Source: Planctomycetaceae bacterium (GTDB lineage Bacteria > Planctomycetota > Planctomycetia > Planctomycetales > Planctomycetaceae). Taken from it: a DNA stretch of 6,574 bases. The translations under genes and the position numbers were made by a program. This document shows, in pieces, positions 1-5,082 of the stretch. The notes below the pieces were generated by a model. That model did no database searches and was not told the DNA's origin. It saw only the letters and a list, made by a program, of their open reading frames with translations. Position 1 is the first letter of the stretch; the number at the start of each line of letters is the position of its first letter. The stretch is from contig DOCI01000296.1 of NCBI GenBank assembly GCA_003503535.1, forward strand, positions 1 through 6,574, in the 5' to 3' direction.

Positions 1-17
1 AAAATTGGCTTCATAGA

Positions 18-35
18 TGCGTCTTAACGCACCCT
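18..35 (-). repeat. REP-like palindrome, family A, copy 1 (degenerate head)
   Basis: TGCGT (18-22) and ACGCA (27-31) form a 5-bp dyad with a CTTA loop, followed by CCCT. The same TGCGTCTT..ACGCACCCT string recurs at 1271-1288, so this is a repeat and not a chance dyad. Read on the minus strand, the bases before the palindrome are GAAG where copy 2 has GTAG, so the head is decayed. Both copies also have TCATAG a few bases upstream on the plus strand. Confidence 0.6.
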
Positions 36-67
36 TCACTCTCAATCCTCTTACGGCTGCGCCGCAG

Positions 68-120
68 GGTGGCCCGGCCGACTTTGTCGGCTGGGTGCTG
101 CAAGCACAAGATGCTTCACC
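68..120 (+). repeat. REP-like double hairpin, family D
   Basis: GTGG (69-72) is followed with no gap by a 10-bp stem: CCCGGCCGAC (73-82), a TTT loop, and GTCGGCTGGG (86-95). The stem has a single G-T wobble. A second hairpin follows, AAGCA (102-106) with TGCTT (112-116), and the block closes with CACC (117-120), which can pair with GGTG at 68-71. The whole can fold as a stem carrying two arms. Single copy in this window. The GTGG head and the fold match the REP layout; the family name here is only a local label. Confidence 0.6.
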
Positions 121-164
121 GTTCGCGTGCAAAGTTTATTGAACTGCGAATTCATATTACCCGG

Positions 165-189
165 ATGGCCCTGAAAGATTCTTTCAAGG
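165..189 (+). repeat. REP-like palindrome, family B, copy 1 (degenerate)
   Basis: CCCTGAAAG (169-177), ATT spacer, CTTTCAAGG (181-189), with one mismatched pair. The head tetranucleotide is ATGG (165-168) instead of GTGG. The reverse complement of about 160-190 matches 1198-1228 with only a few differences, so the two copies are inverted relative to each other and lie on either side of the membrane-protein gene. Confidence 0.6.
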
Positions 190-243
190 CAGCACAGTCG
201 CAAGCATCGCATTGCAGAATATATCATCAAACTAAAGCCTCCT

Positions 244-289
244 GTGGACTTCGTCCACCCAGAGAACTCTGTGAGATTCTCTGGGCTAC
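244..289 (-). repeat. REP-like double hairpin, family E
   Basis: Read on the minus strand, GTAG (286-289) is followed directly by a perfect 9-bp stem, CCCAGAGAA (277-285) with TTCTCTGGG (258-266), around a 10-nt loop. A second perfect hairpin overlaps it by one base: GTGGAC (244-249 on the plus strand), TTC loop, GTCCAC (253-258). It lies 21 bp beyond the stop codon of the membrane-protein gene, so it could protect or end that transcript, but there is no T-run to make it a classical terminator. Confidence 0.6.
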
Positions 290-309
290 CCGTACACTCT
301 AATACATCA

Positions 310-951
310 TTACGGTGCGTCGGGATAGATCTCGTAGACTCCTCCCTGTTTGACTCTGATATCCTTAAAGCCTCCCATTCCACCGGTAATGTAACCTTCC
401 AACTGTCCTTTGAATTCCAGTTCCTGTTGCCGTGCAGCAAATTCGAGTGTGCCGTCGGTCTGAATGAGAATATCTCGCCGCTTGTACTGTCCTGAAGCAA
501 TTGGTCCAAGTTCAACTTGCACGCCAGGCCCGGTGACAATGAAACTATCAATCGTTTGGTTGCTATTGTTGTAGACTCGAACAGTGTATTGCATTGATAC
601 AGCGACTGCTGATAGGGCGAAGTAACCAGCCACGGGGAAGTTGGCGAGCAACAAACTGCCTACAACCACGGCTTGCAAAAATAGTGTGCGACTGGAAATT
701 AGTTGGGCTCTACTCTCAAACCACAGGTGACGACAGAGAGCGGATGCGCCCATGTAGAATGCCACGAGGCCGACGAGAATAGTCAGCCCCCCTGCGGCTT
801 CCAGCCATTCCCATTGGGTATATCTCCACATCACATAAATGAGTGTTCCAACAAGCAGCGGGCTGGCTCCAAGTACAATTGCAGACTTTAAGAGCCGCGG
901 CATGTTCATGACTCGCGAAAAATGACTTACCTGTTGATTGTCAGAGGCCAT
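310..951 (-). CDS. Unrecognised membrane protein, three TM segments plus C-terminal soluble domain
   Basis: I do not recognise this 213-residue protein. Hydrophobic segments lie at about residues 22-42, 51-73 and 90-119. Basic residues cluster before the first (R13, R19, K22) and between the second and third (R74, R81, R88). The positive-inside rule then puts the N-terminus in the cytoplasm and the C-terminal domain (about 121-213) outside the membrane. That domain is glycine-rich with alternating polar and hydrophobic residues and looks like a beta-sandwich, starting VRVYNNSNQTIDSF; no catalytic or metal-binding motif is visible. The ATG at 951 has no good Shine-Dalgarno; M15 or M17 are alternatives that keep all three segments. 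The gene stands alone, about 370 bp from the sulfotransferase on its 5' side, and repeats of two families lie on both sides of it. Real gene likely; function unknown. Confidence 0.75.
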   Translation of the reverse strand: MASDNQQVSHFSRVMNMPRLLKSAIVLGASPLLVGTLIYVMWRYTQWEWLEAAGGLTILVGLVAFYMGASALCRHLWFESRAQLISSRTLFLQAVVVGSLLLANFPVAGYFALSAVAVSMQYTVRVYNNSNQTIDSFIVTGPGVQVELGPIASGQYKRRDILIQTDGTLEFAARQQELEFKGQLEGYITGGMGGFKDIRVKQGGVYEIYPDAP

Positions 952-1198
952 TTTCAGTCAGACATATTTTGAATATTTTGCAGAATGTGGCTAGTCGGGC
1001 AACATGTCCACACTTGTTGTAGACATGCATGACGCAGCATGAGTGAATCCTACACAATTCAAACGGTTACATCTTGTGCAATCCCTCAAGTGAAGAAATT
1101 TCCATTTTACATTCCGGTCACTTTACATTCTCAAATCTAAGCCTTGAAAGACCCAAATCTGATGAGGATTCGTCACAGAACTGCTTAAGCCTCCGCCG

Positions 1199-1223
1199 CC
1201 CTGAAAGAATCTTTCAGGGCCAC
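1199..1223 (-). repeat. REP-like palindrome, family B, copy 2 (intact)
   Basis: A perfect palindrome, CCCTGAAAG (1199-1207), AAT, CTTTCAGGG (1211-1219). On the minus strand GTGG (1220-1223) comes directly before the stem, giving an intact head-plus-hairpin. Its degenerate, inverted partner is at 165-189. Confidence 0.65.
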
Positions 1224-1269
1224 CCGCGTCTGAAATTGATGGTTGATTGGTCACTACAATCATAGCAAA

Positions 1270-1290
1270 GTGCGTCTTGACGCACCCTAC
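1270..1290 (-). repeat. REP-like palindrome, family A, copy 2; possible terminator of the sulfotransferase gene
   Basis: GTGCGTC (1270-1276), TT, GACGCAC (1279-1285), a perfect 7-bp dyad (6 bp if a 4-nt loop is needed). On the minus strand GTAG (1287-1290) stands one base before it. It begins 30 bp past the sulfotransferase stop, and in that direction the hairpin is followed by TTTGCT, so it could also work as a weak intrinsic terminator. That role is inference; the repeat with copy 1 at 18-35 is directly visible. Confidence 0.6.
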
Positions 1291-1320
1291 GAAACTTGAT
1301 GATATGCCCGCAGAAACTTT

Positions 1321-2040
1321 TCAGGCAGACTTTGCCAGCAAATTTGATTTCGACGCGGCTACTTGCTCGACATATCCAAAGCGATGCAGGCAATCCAGTT
1401 CAAGTTGCAGGACATGAGTCCGCAACTCCGGCTCCCATTCGATGGAGGATCGGGGAGATTTGCTGACGCCGACGTCTTCAAAATTCCGGATGAAGTCGGC
1501 ATCAAAATCGAGTCCTGCCTGCTCGAGTGTAGTCACAAGGTCCTCACGAAGATTCTCCTGCTTGCCGACGAAATTGACTTGAGGACTTATGTAGCCATCG
1601 TAAAGATTGGTCACATAGCTCGGGTGTTTTGCGATAACATTTCGGACATACTGATTGAACTCTGCGGCTCCCAGTCCATCGATGTTGGCATTAGGATGCC
1701 AGCCATACGCCTTCGAAGCTTCGGCAAAAGAGAGCCAGTTGCGGTTCGGTTGAGTCATGTATTTGAACCAGGACTCATACCACTTGAGGGGATGTCGTAC
1801 AAAGCAGAACATGTACGGCTCCCGATTTCCAAATCGAGCATTCCGCACGGTATATCGCAATTGATTCTGGAGGCGTTTCTTCCAGGTCTTGCCAGCATAG
1901 GTGAGATGTTTCAGATCGGCATGCTTGTGCGAAAACCGAAATGCGACGAGATGACTTTCTTCAAGCACCCTGGTAACCCAATTCCCACCGGTTTTGGGAA
2001 TGTGCAGGAAGACAGAGCCATTCTTTAATAAGAGTGCCAT
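1321..2040 (-). CDS. Sulfotransferase family protein (PAPS-dependent)
   Basis: Predicted 239-residue cytosolic enzyme that moves a sulfuryl group from PAPS to an acceptor hydroxyl or amine. The 5'-phosphosulfate loop is near the N-terminus: VFLHIPKTGGNWV (residues 10-22), with K16 in the usual catalytic/PAPS-binding place. The 3'-phosphate site is CFVRHPLKWYESW (79-91), with R82 and S90 the expected contacts. A family-typical VGKQENLREDL follows at 158-168. There is no signal peptide or membrane segment, as in other bacterial family 2-like members. The acceptor cannot be read from sequence. ATG 2040 puts the loop at the normal distance from the N-terminus; the ribosome site is weak, and an out-of-frame ATG lies 13 nt upstream. 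It follows two methyltransferases in the same direction, which suggests joint modification of a glycan or small molecule. A cloverleaf repeat fills most of the 125-bp gap to the preceding gene. Confidence 0.88.
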   Translation of the reverse strand: MALLLKNGSVFLHIPKTGGNWVTRVLEESHLVAFRFSHKHADLKHLTYAGKTWKKRLQNQLRYTVRNARFGNREPYMFCFVRHPLKWYESWFKYMTQPNRNWLSFAEASKAYGWHPNANIDGLGAAEFNQYVRNVIAKHPSYVTNLYDGYISPQVNFVGKQENLREDLVTTLEQAGLDFDADFIRNFEDVGVSKSPRSSIEWEPELRTHVLQLELDCLHRFGYVEQVAASKSNLLAKSA

Positions 2041-2076
2041 CGCAAACTTTCATTTTGCCCGTAAATAGTTGAGGCA

Positions 2077-2164
2077 GGGTGGCGGGGGCACTCCGCTTTA
2101 GCGGAAGCCCCCGGAAGTTCGACGATTCGGGGGCTTCTCTTCGAGAGCGCCCCCGCCACCCTAC
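2077..2164. repeat. 85-bp cloverleaf-like palindromic element, family C, copy 1
   Basis: The outer stem is 17 bp, 2077-2093 with 2145-2161, with one A-C mismatch (A2090/C2148). Inside are arm 1, CCGC (2093-2096) with GCGG (2101-2104); arm 2, a 12-bp stem (2104-2115 with 2126-2137) around the loop AGTTCGACGA; and arm 3, CTCT/AGAG around TCG (2137-2147). Arm ends compete with the outer stem for a few bases. GTGG stands inside both outer ends (2079-2082, and 2156-2159 on the minus strand). On the minus strand GTAG (2161-2164) leads directly into the structure. The element ends right beside the stop codon of the methyltransferase gene, so the minus-strand message carries it between methyltransferase and sulfotransferase. 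It is 80/85 identical to 4998-5082, same orientation and no indels. Confidence 0.85.
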
Positions 2165-2165
2165 T

Positions 2166-2954
2166 TTACGCAGCCTTTTTATGCTCATCGCCCAGAAAGA
2201 CATCGGTCGGTAAGACTTTTGTCGAGCGGGTTTTCTCAAAGACCATAATGATCGAGCGACCAGTCAACAACGACCAGGAATTTGTGTGTTGATAGATCTC
2301 AGTGTTCCGCTTTTCGTTCTTCTGATAGTTCTTCGAGAAGAAGAGCGATCGCGACCAGAGCTTGCCAATGGTTTGAATGGTCCAGTAAACGGGAGCCAGA
2401 AAGGCTCGCTTCGATTTATCGGCTCGCGCTTCCGCGACGCGGGCTCCGAAGAAATCTCCCAGGTATCGCATCGAGTGATACGACATCGGTGAAATGTGAA
2501 AACGATCGACCGCTTCTTCCGGACCGTAATCGGTCAGTTGAGAAGGGTGAAACTGATAGAAAGTCCCGGTGAACAGGAATTGCAGTCTCGACCACATATT
2601 CATGATGTTCGGTGTTGAAATGATGACGGTGCCGCCGATTTTGCTGACACGAATCAATTCGCCCATCAGCAGAAAAGGATTGAGCACATGCTCGATGCCT
2701 TCCAGACAGATAACTCCATCGAAGGTTTCATCCTCAAAGGGAAGCCGCTTGGTCATGTCGGCATACACGAAATCGCCGGCATGTCCATTGATATCGCCCG
2801 GTGTCACCTCATGCCCTTGTGCCCTCAGTGCAGCCGTCAACTTTCCGCTACCAGCCGGTAAGTCGAGAATATGCTGACCAGGAGTCTTTTGACTGAAGAT
2901 CTCGACTGCCTGCTGCATATAGCCAGGAAAACTTTGCATCTTATGTTCACGCAT
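2166..2954 (-). CDS. Class I SAM-dependent methyltransferase (first of two)
   Basis: Predicted Rossmann-fold methyltransferase, 262 residues from this start; the frame stays open to an ATG at 3035 (289 residues). Numbering from 3035, SAM motif I is ILDLPAGSGKLTAAL (56-70). The acidic residue ending strand 2 is D81 (GDIN), D93 lies in YADMTKRLPF, and motif IV-like FDGVICLEGIEHV is at 105-117, as in the UbiE/Methyltransf_11 group. The C-terminal third (from about 190) is basic and aromatic and may set substrate choice; the acceptor is unknown. I prefer the ATG at 2954 (residue 28) for two reasons: 3006-3026 is a GTAG-headed palindrome of intergenic type, and an AGAGAG lies 9 nt before 2954. The longer form has AAGGTGG directly against its ATG. 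It probably shares a transcript with the methyltransferase upstream and the sulfotransferase downstream. Confidence 0.85.
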   Translation of the reverse strand: MREHKMQSFPGYMQQAVEIFSQKTPGQHILDLPAGSGKLTAALRAQGHEVTPGDINGHAGDFVYADMTKRLPFEDETFDGVICLEGIEHVLNPFLLMGELIRVSKIGGTVIISTPNIMNMWSRLQFLFTGTFYQFHPSQLTDYGPEEAVDRFHISPMSYHSMRYLGDFFGARVAEARADKSKRAFLAPVYWTIQTIGKLWSRSLFFSKNYQKNEKRNTEIYQHTNSWSLLTGRSIIMVFEKTRSTKVLPTDVFLGDEHKKAA

Positions 2955-3005
2955 CGGAATATACTCTCTGGCGATAACCCAGTCAGGGTTTTGTTTACTT
3001 AGTTC

Positions 3006-3026
3006 GTAGGTCTGGCATTGCCCGAC
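3006..3026 (+). repeat. REP-like palindrome overlapping the possible 5' end of a methyltransferase frame
   Basis: GTAG (3006-3009) is followed at once by GTCTGGC (3010-3016), ATT, GCCCGAC (3020-3026), a 7-bp stem with one central T-C mismatch. It lies just inside the longest possible frame of the neighbouring methyltransferase, opposite its coding direction. Next to it a 9-bp direct repeat, ACCTTCAAC, occurs at 3039-3047 and 3053-3061. Both features are more typical of intergenic sequence than of coding sequence. Confidence 0.5.
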
Positions 3027-3067
3027 ATCCAACATTCCACCTTCAACTCTAAACCTTCAACCCGAAT

Positions 3068-3724
3068 TCACGCCGCCATCTTCTGAACCTGCTTACGTCG
3101 ATAAACGGCGAAAACAGTATGAGCATAGCGGTTCGCATAAGCTTTGGAGGAAAACCAGAAACGTCGTATCAACGTGAGTGGACCTGAACGCGGTTTTTCG
3201 ACAACTCGCAAGTCAACCAGTTCATATTCTGCGGGACAGGCTGACTCAAAGAAATCGACAACCTGTGAAACATTGAAAAACCATTTGTGACGATCGACTG
3301 GTTTTTGATGCGGCAGGCCGTAATGCAGAATCTCGCCGCGACCACGTCCCACTTTCTGACGGGCTCCGCACCAACAGTTGGGCAGAGAGACGATGACGTC
3401 CTGACTGCTCACTCGAAACAGTTCGTGGAACATATCATGCAGATTATTAATATGTTCGAGCACTTCAATGCAGATTACGCTGTTGAAGGAACCATCGGCG
3501 AAGGGCAGTTGTTTGCACTCTTCCAGATTGATGACCTGATCCGGTTTGCCGACAATATCGATGCCGTAATATTCTTCCTTTGGCAGCAATTCACGAAGGG
3601 GAGCTTCATAGCAGCCCACATCGAGAACTTTGCCTTTAAGCACACCCCGAAATTGCTCCAGCAGATACTGACTGCGAGCGGGACGTGTGCGAAACGATGC
3701 ATAATCTCTCTGCGATTGCACCAT
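3068..3724 (-). CDS. Class I SAM-dependent methyltransferase (second), probable first gene of a three-gene operon
   Basis: A 218-residue Rossmann methyltransferase of the Methyltransf_11 type. Motif I is KVLDVGCYEAPLRELL (32-47), a slightly unusual form with Y-E-A where many relatives have G-x-G. Strand 2 ends in YYGIDIVGKPD (52-62, D56). The motif before strand 4 is LPFADGSFNSVICIEVLEHI (73-92), and HYGLPHQKPVDRHKWFFN in the middle is a pattern I associate with small cytosolic methyltransferases in surface-glycan clusters. The methyl acceptor is unknown. The ATG at 3724 has an AGGA ten bases upstream (3735-3738), a long but usable spacing, and no in-frame ATG fits better. A sigma70-like promoter lies about 60 bp upstream. 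The next gene in the same direction starts 32 to 113 bp downstream, depending on its start. It is not a close duplicate of the neighbouring methyltransferase beyond the shared fold. Confidence 0.87.
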   Translation of the reverse strand: MVQSQRDYASFRTRPARSQYLLEQFRGVLKGKVLDVGCYEAPLRELLPKEEYYGIDIVGKPDQVINLEECKQLPFADGSFNSVICIEVLEHINNLHDMFHELFRVSSQDVIVSLPNCWCGARQKVGRGRGEILHYGLPHQKPVDRHKWFFNVSQVVDFFESACPAEYELVDLRVVEKPRSGPLTLIRRFWFSSKAYANRYAHTVFAVYRRKQVQKMAA

Positions 3725-3783
3725 CGAATTGTCATCCTGACTGATAAAGAAAATGGCTTCCTGCCAATTGGCCTTGTCTTCAG

Positions 3784-3813
3784 ATCATAAGTCAACCTGA
3801 GAAAACAGGTCAA
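3784..3813 (-). promoter_or_regulatory. Sigma70-like promoter for the methyltransferase genes
   Basis: On the minus strand, TTGACC (-35, 3808-3813, five of six to consensus) and TATGAT (-10, 3784-3789, five of six) are separated by 18 bp. Transcription would start near 3777, leaving a leader of about 50 nt before the ATG at 3724. The -35 lies inside a small AGGTC/GACCT dyad (3807-3818), a possible regulator contact. No other promoter in the window fits this well. It lies in the 212-bp gap after purQ, so the methyltransferases need not depend on purQ read-through. Confidence 0.5.
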
Positions 3814-3936
3814 GACCTTGTCAGAAGATCACTCTGGTCAATAACTTCAGATATTCCCAGCCTCTTCATTATATTCATTCATTGCCAAATAATGAGAGTT
3901 TGCCAGAACTAAATATTGATGAATGCCGGATACTTC

Positions 3937-4743
3937 TCACGCAAAGTAGTTAACCGCATTTTGAAATAATTTCAATCCGTCACCCGCTCCACGATCAGGT
4001 CTGCGTGTCCAGCTGGGGTGATGTGTTGCCTTGATAAACCGTTCCGGATGAGGCATCAGACCTAGAACTCGACCGGAGACATCGCTCAAGCCTGCGATGT
4101 TGGCGACCGAACCATTCGGGTTAAACTCTTCCGAAAGGACCTCGTCATTTGCAGAATGGGAATCATCGCAATAACGAACTGCGATTTGCCGATTGGCTTT
4201 CCAGGAATTCAGTAAATCTTCATTGGCGACACACAATTTACCCTCGGCATGAGCGAGCGGCATTTCGATGGTTTCGATCCCTTTCAGGAAAACATTCTGT
4301 GGACTGTCGACCACCATTTTCACCCAGCGGGCGGTGTATTTTCCGTTATTATTCCAGGTTAATGTCGCCTCGCGTTCAAATTCTGGTCCAGGTGTCCAGT
4401 CTTCTGTTCCATTGGGTAAGATGCCCGATTTGAGCAGCACCTGAAAACCATTGCAGATTCCCAGTGTGAGCGTGTTTCTCTGGAGATGAGCATGCAGTAA
4501 GTCGCCCATCTTGCGGCGAATCTGCCCAGCAAAAATCACCCCGGCTCCGATATCGTCGCCGTAGCTGAAACCGCCGGGAATGCAGAGAATTTGATAATCC
4601 TGCAGGCGTTCTGGCGACTCCGTCAGTTCAAAGACATGGACATTGTCCACCTTTCCACCGGCCTGCTCGAAGGCATAGCAGGTTTCGTGGTCGCTATTGG
4701 TCCCGGGGGCTCGAAGAACGCAGATTCGGGGAGTCGAACTCAT
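3937..4743 (-). CDS. purQ: Phosphoribosylformylglycinamidine synthase, glutaminase subunit PurQ
   Basis: PurQ hydrolyses glutamine and passes ammonia to PurL for FGAR to FGAM conversion in de novo purine synthesis, in the cytoplasm. From this start it is 268 residues. N-terminal ICVLRAPGTNSDHE (residues 7-20) is the PurQ version of the class I amidotransferase opening. IPGGFSYGDDIGAG (55-68) forms the oxyanion region. The nucleophile is C97 in LGICNGFQVL (94-103), and the other catalytic residues are H232 and E234 in MPHPERFIK. It is longer than the roughly 225-residue Bacillus-type PurQ, with extra sequence between Cys and His and in the tail (WTRRPDRGAGDG). The frame stays open to an ATG at 4791, but that start would add 16 non-family residues and has AGGA almost touching it. 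ATG 4743 has AAGGA 11 nt upstream and begins where the family does. No purL or purS is adjacent. Confidence 0.95.
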   Translation of the reverse strand: MSSTPRICVLRAPGTNSDHETCYAFEQAGGKVDNVHVFELTESPERLQDYQILCIPGGFSYGDDIGAGVIFAGQIRRKMGDLLHAHLQRNTLTLGICNGFQVLLKSGILPNGTEDWTPGPEFEREATLTWNNNGKYTARWVKMVVDSPQNVFLKGIETIEMPLAHAEGKLCVANEDLLNSWKANRQIAVRYCDDSHSANDEVLSEEFNPNGSVANIAGLSDVSGRVLGLMPHPERFIKATHHPSWTRRPDRGAGDGLKLFQNAVNYFA

Positions 4744-4860
4744 CAGACTGATTTTCCTTAGGATTTCAGGGGAGTTGACTTCACTCGCCATTTCCTGAAA
4801 TCATGCAACTGTTCAAATTTCGTCGCTGCCTTGTGTGATGACCCTTGATTCGGGAAAATA

Positions 4861-4898
4861 CACAAGCATTGTGATGATGCTAATCATCAAGCCACAAT
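4861..4898. promoter_or_regulatory. Nested dyads, possible operator between purQ and recQ
   Basis: TGATGAT (4872-4878) and ATCATCA (4883-4889) form a perfect 7-bp dyad around GCTA. Outside it, ATTGTG (4868-4873) and CACAAT (4893-4898) are also inverted partners, and CACAA (4861-4865) with TTGTG (4869-4873) make a third dyad around GCA. Another TTGTG followed by TGATGA lies at 4831-4841. Repeated half-sites about 100 bp upstream of purQ suggest a protein-binding site; the regulator is unknown. It does not match the purine repressor or PurR-box consensus that I know. Confidence 0.3.
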
Positions 4899-4997
4899 TC
4901 ATCCACCATTGGGACCGAGAAACTCTGACTCAAATGGAGATCCGTCGGAAAAGGGATTAAATCGACAGCAACTCATCACGCGTGAATGATTAAGAGT

Positions 4998-5082
4998 GGG
5001 TGGCGGGGGCGCTCCGCTTAAGTGGAAGCCCCCGAAAGTTCGACGATTCGGGGGCTTCTCTTCGAGAGCGTCCCCGCCACCC
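4998..5082. repeat. 85-bp cloverleaf-like palindromic element, family C, copy 2
   Basis: Same length and orientation as the copy at 2077-2161, with five substitutions. The outer stem is 17 bp (4998-5014 with 5066-5082), fully paired if one G-T wobble is allowed (G5009/T5071). Arm 1 is CCGC (5014-5017) with GTGG (5022-5025), including a G-T wobble. Arm 2 is a perfect 12-bp stem (5025-5036 with 5047-5058) with loop AGTTCGACGA. Arm 3 is CTCT/AGAG around TCG (5058-5068). It ends 25 bp before the recQ start. Unlike copy 1 it lacks a CTAC tail on the right. The two copies bracket the methyltransferase and purQ genes as direct repeats. Confidence 0.85.

Larger units (their letters stand above)
1..309. 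other. Gene-free region made of palindromic repeat modules
   Basis: No credible gene lies here. Open frames in the stretch run through hairpin repeats, have no family resemblance and no ribosome site. In order it holds a TGCGT/ACGCA dyad (18-31), a CTGCG/CGCAG dyad (57-67), a 10-bp GTGG-headed hairpin with a small companion hairpin (69-116), a CTGAAAG/CTTTCA palindrome (165-189) and a double hairpin ending in GTAG on the minus strand (244-289). Together they cover well over a third of the stretch. It is also the 3' flank of the membrane-protein gene, so the hairpin at 258-285 would be the first strong structure in that transcript. Confidence 0.7.
952..1320. other. Gene-free region between membrane-protein and sulfotransferase genes
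   Basis: No supported gene. The only start-to-stop frame of note (1074-1265, plus) reads through the family B palindrome and resembles nothing. The stretch is AT-rich near 960-1150 and should carry the promoter of the membrane-protein gene, but I see no convincing -35/-10 pair. GCCTTGAAAGA at 1141-1151 matches one arm of the family B palindrome and may be a half-copy. The structured elements are at 1199-1223 and 1270-1290. Confidence 0.6.

Noticed and set aside
51..551. Minus-strand frame of 166 codons overlapping the end of the membrane-protein gene
   Set aside because: It runs through several palindromic repeats and overlaps a better gene in another frame; its peptide includes a translated piece of the family B repeat.
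1074..1265. Possible 63-residue gene on the plus strand between two minus-strand genes
   Set aside because: Its second half is the translated family B palindrome, and no ribosome site or family resemblance is seen.
18..1290. CRISPR array
   Set aside because: The repeats are few, palindromic, irregularly spaced and of several families; there are no uniform spacers and no cas genes.
1363..2028. Long open frame on the plus strand (221 codons) opposite the sulfotransferase
   Set aside because: It is antisense to a gene with clear PAPS-binding motifs, its translation resembles no family, and it has no ribosome site. The open frame follows from codon bias of the real gene.
2077..2161. tRNA-like gene suggested by the cloverleaf fold
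   Set aside because: The 17-bp outer stem, the lack of a T-loop TTCGA in the right place, the lack of an anticodon arm of normal size, and the near-identical second copy all fit a repeat, not a tRNA.
1961..2239. Minus-strand 92-codon frame spanning the cloverleaf repeat
   Set aside because: Its middle is the repeat itself (a near-identical peptide appears in a frame through the other copy at 4990-5247), so it is repeat-derived, not a gene.
2976..2990. AACCC/GGGTT hairpin followed by TTGTTT as a plus-strand terminator
   Set aside because: The stem is only 5 bp, the T-run is broken, and no plus-strand gene lies upstream.
3287..3813. Open frames on both strands overlapping the second methyltransferase
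   Set aside because: The 3068-3724 frame has complete SAM motifs. The others are out-of-frame or antisense readings, and a frameshift is not needed to explain anything.
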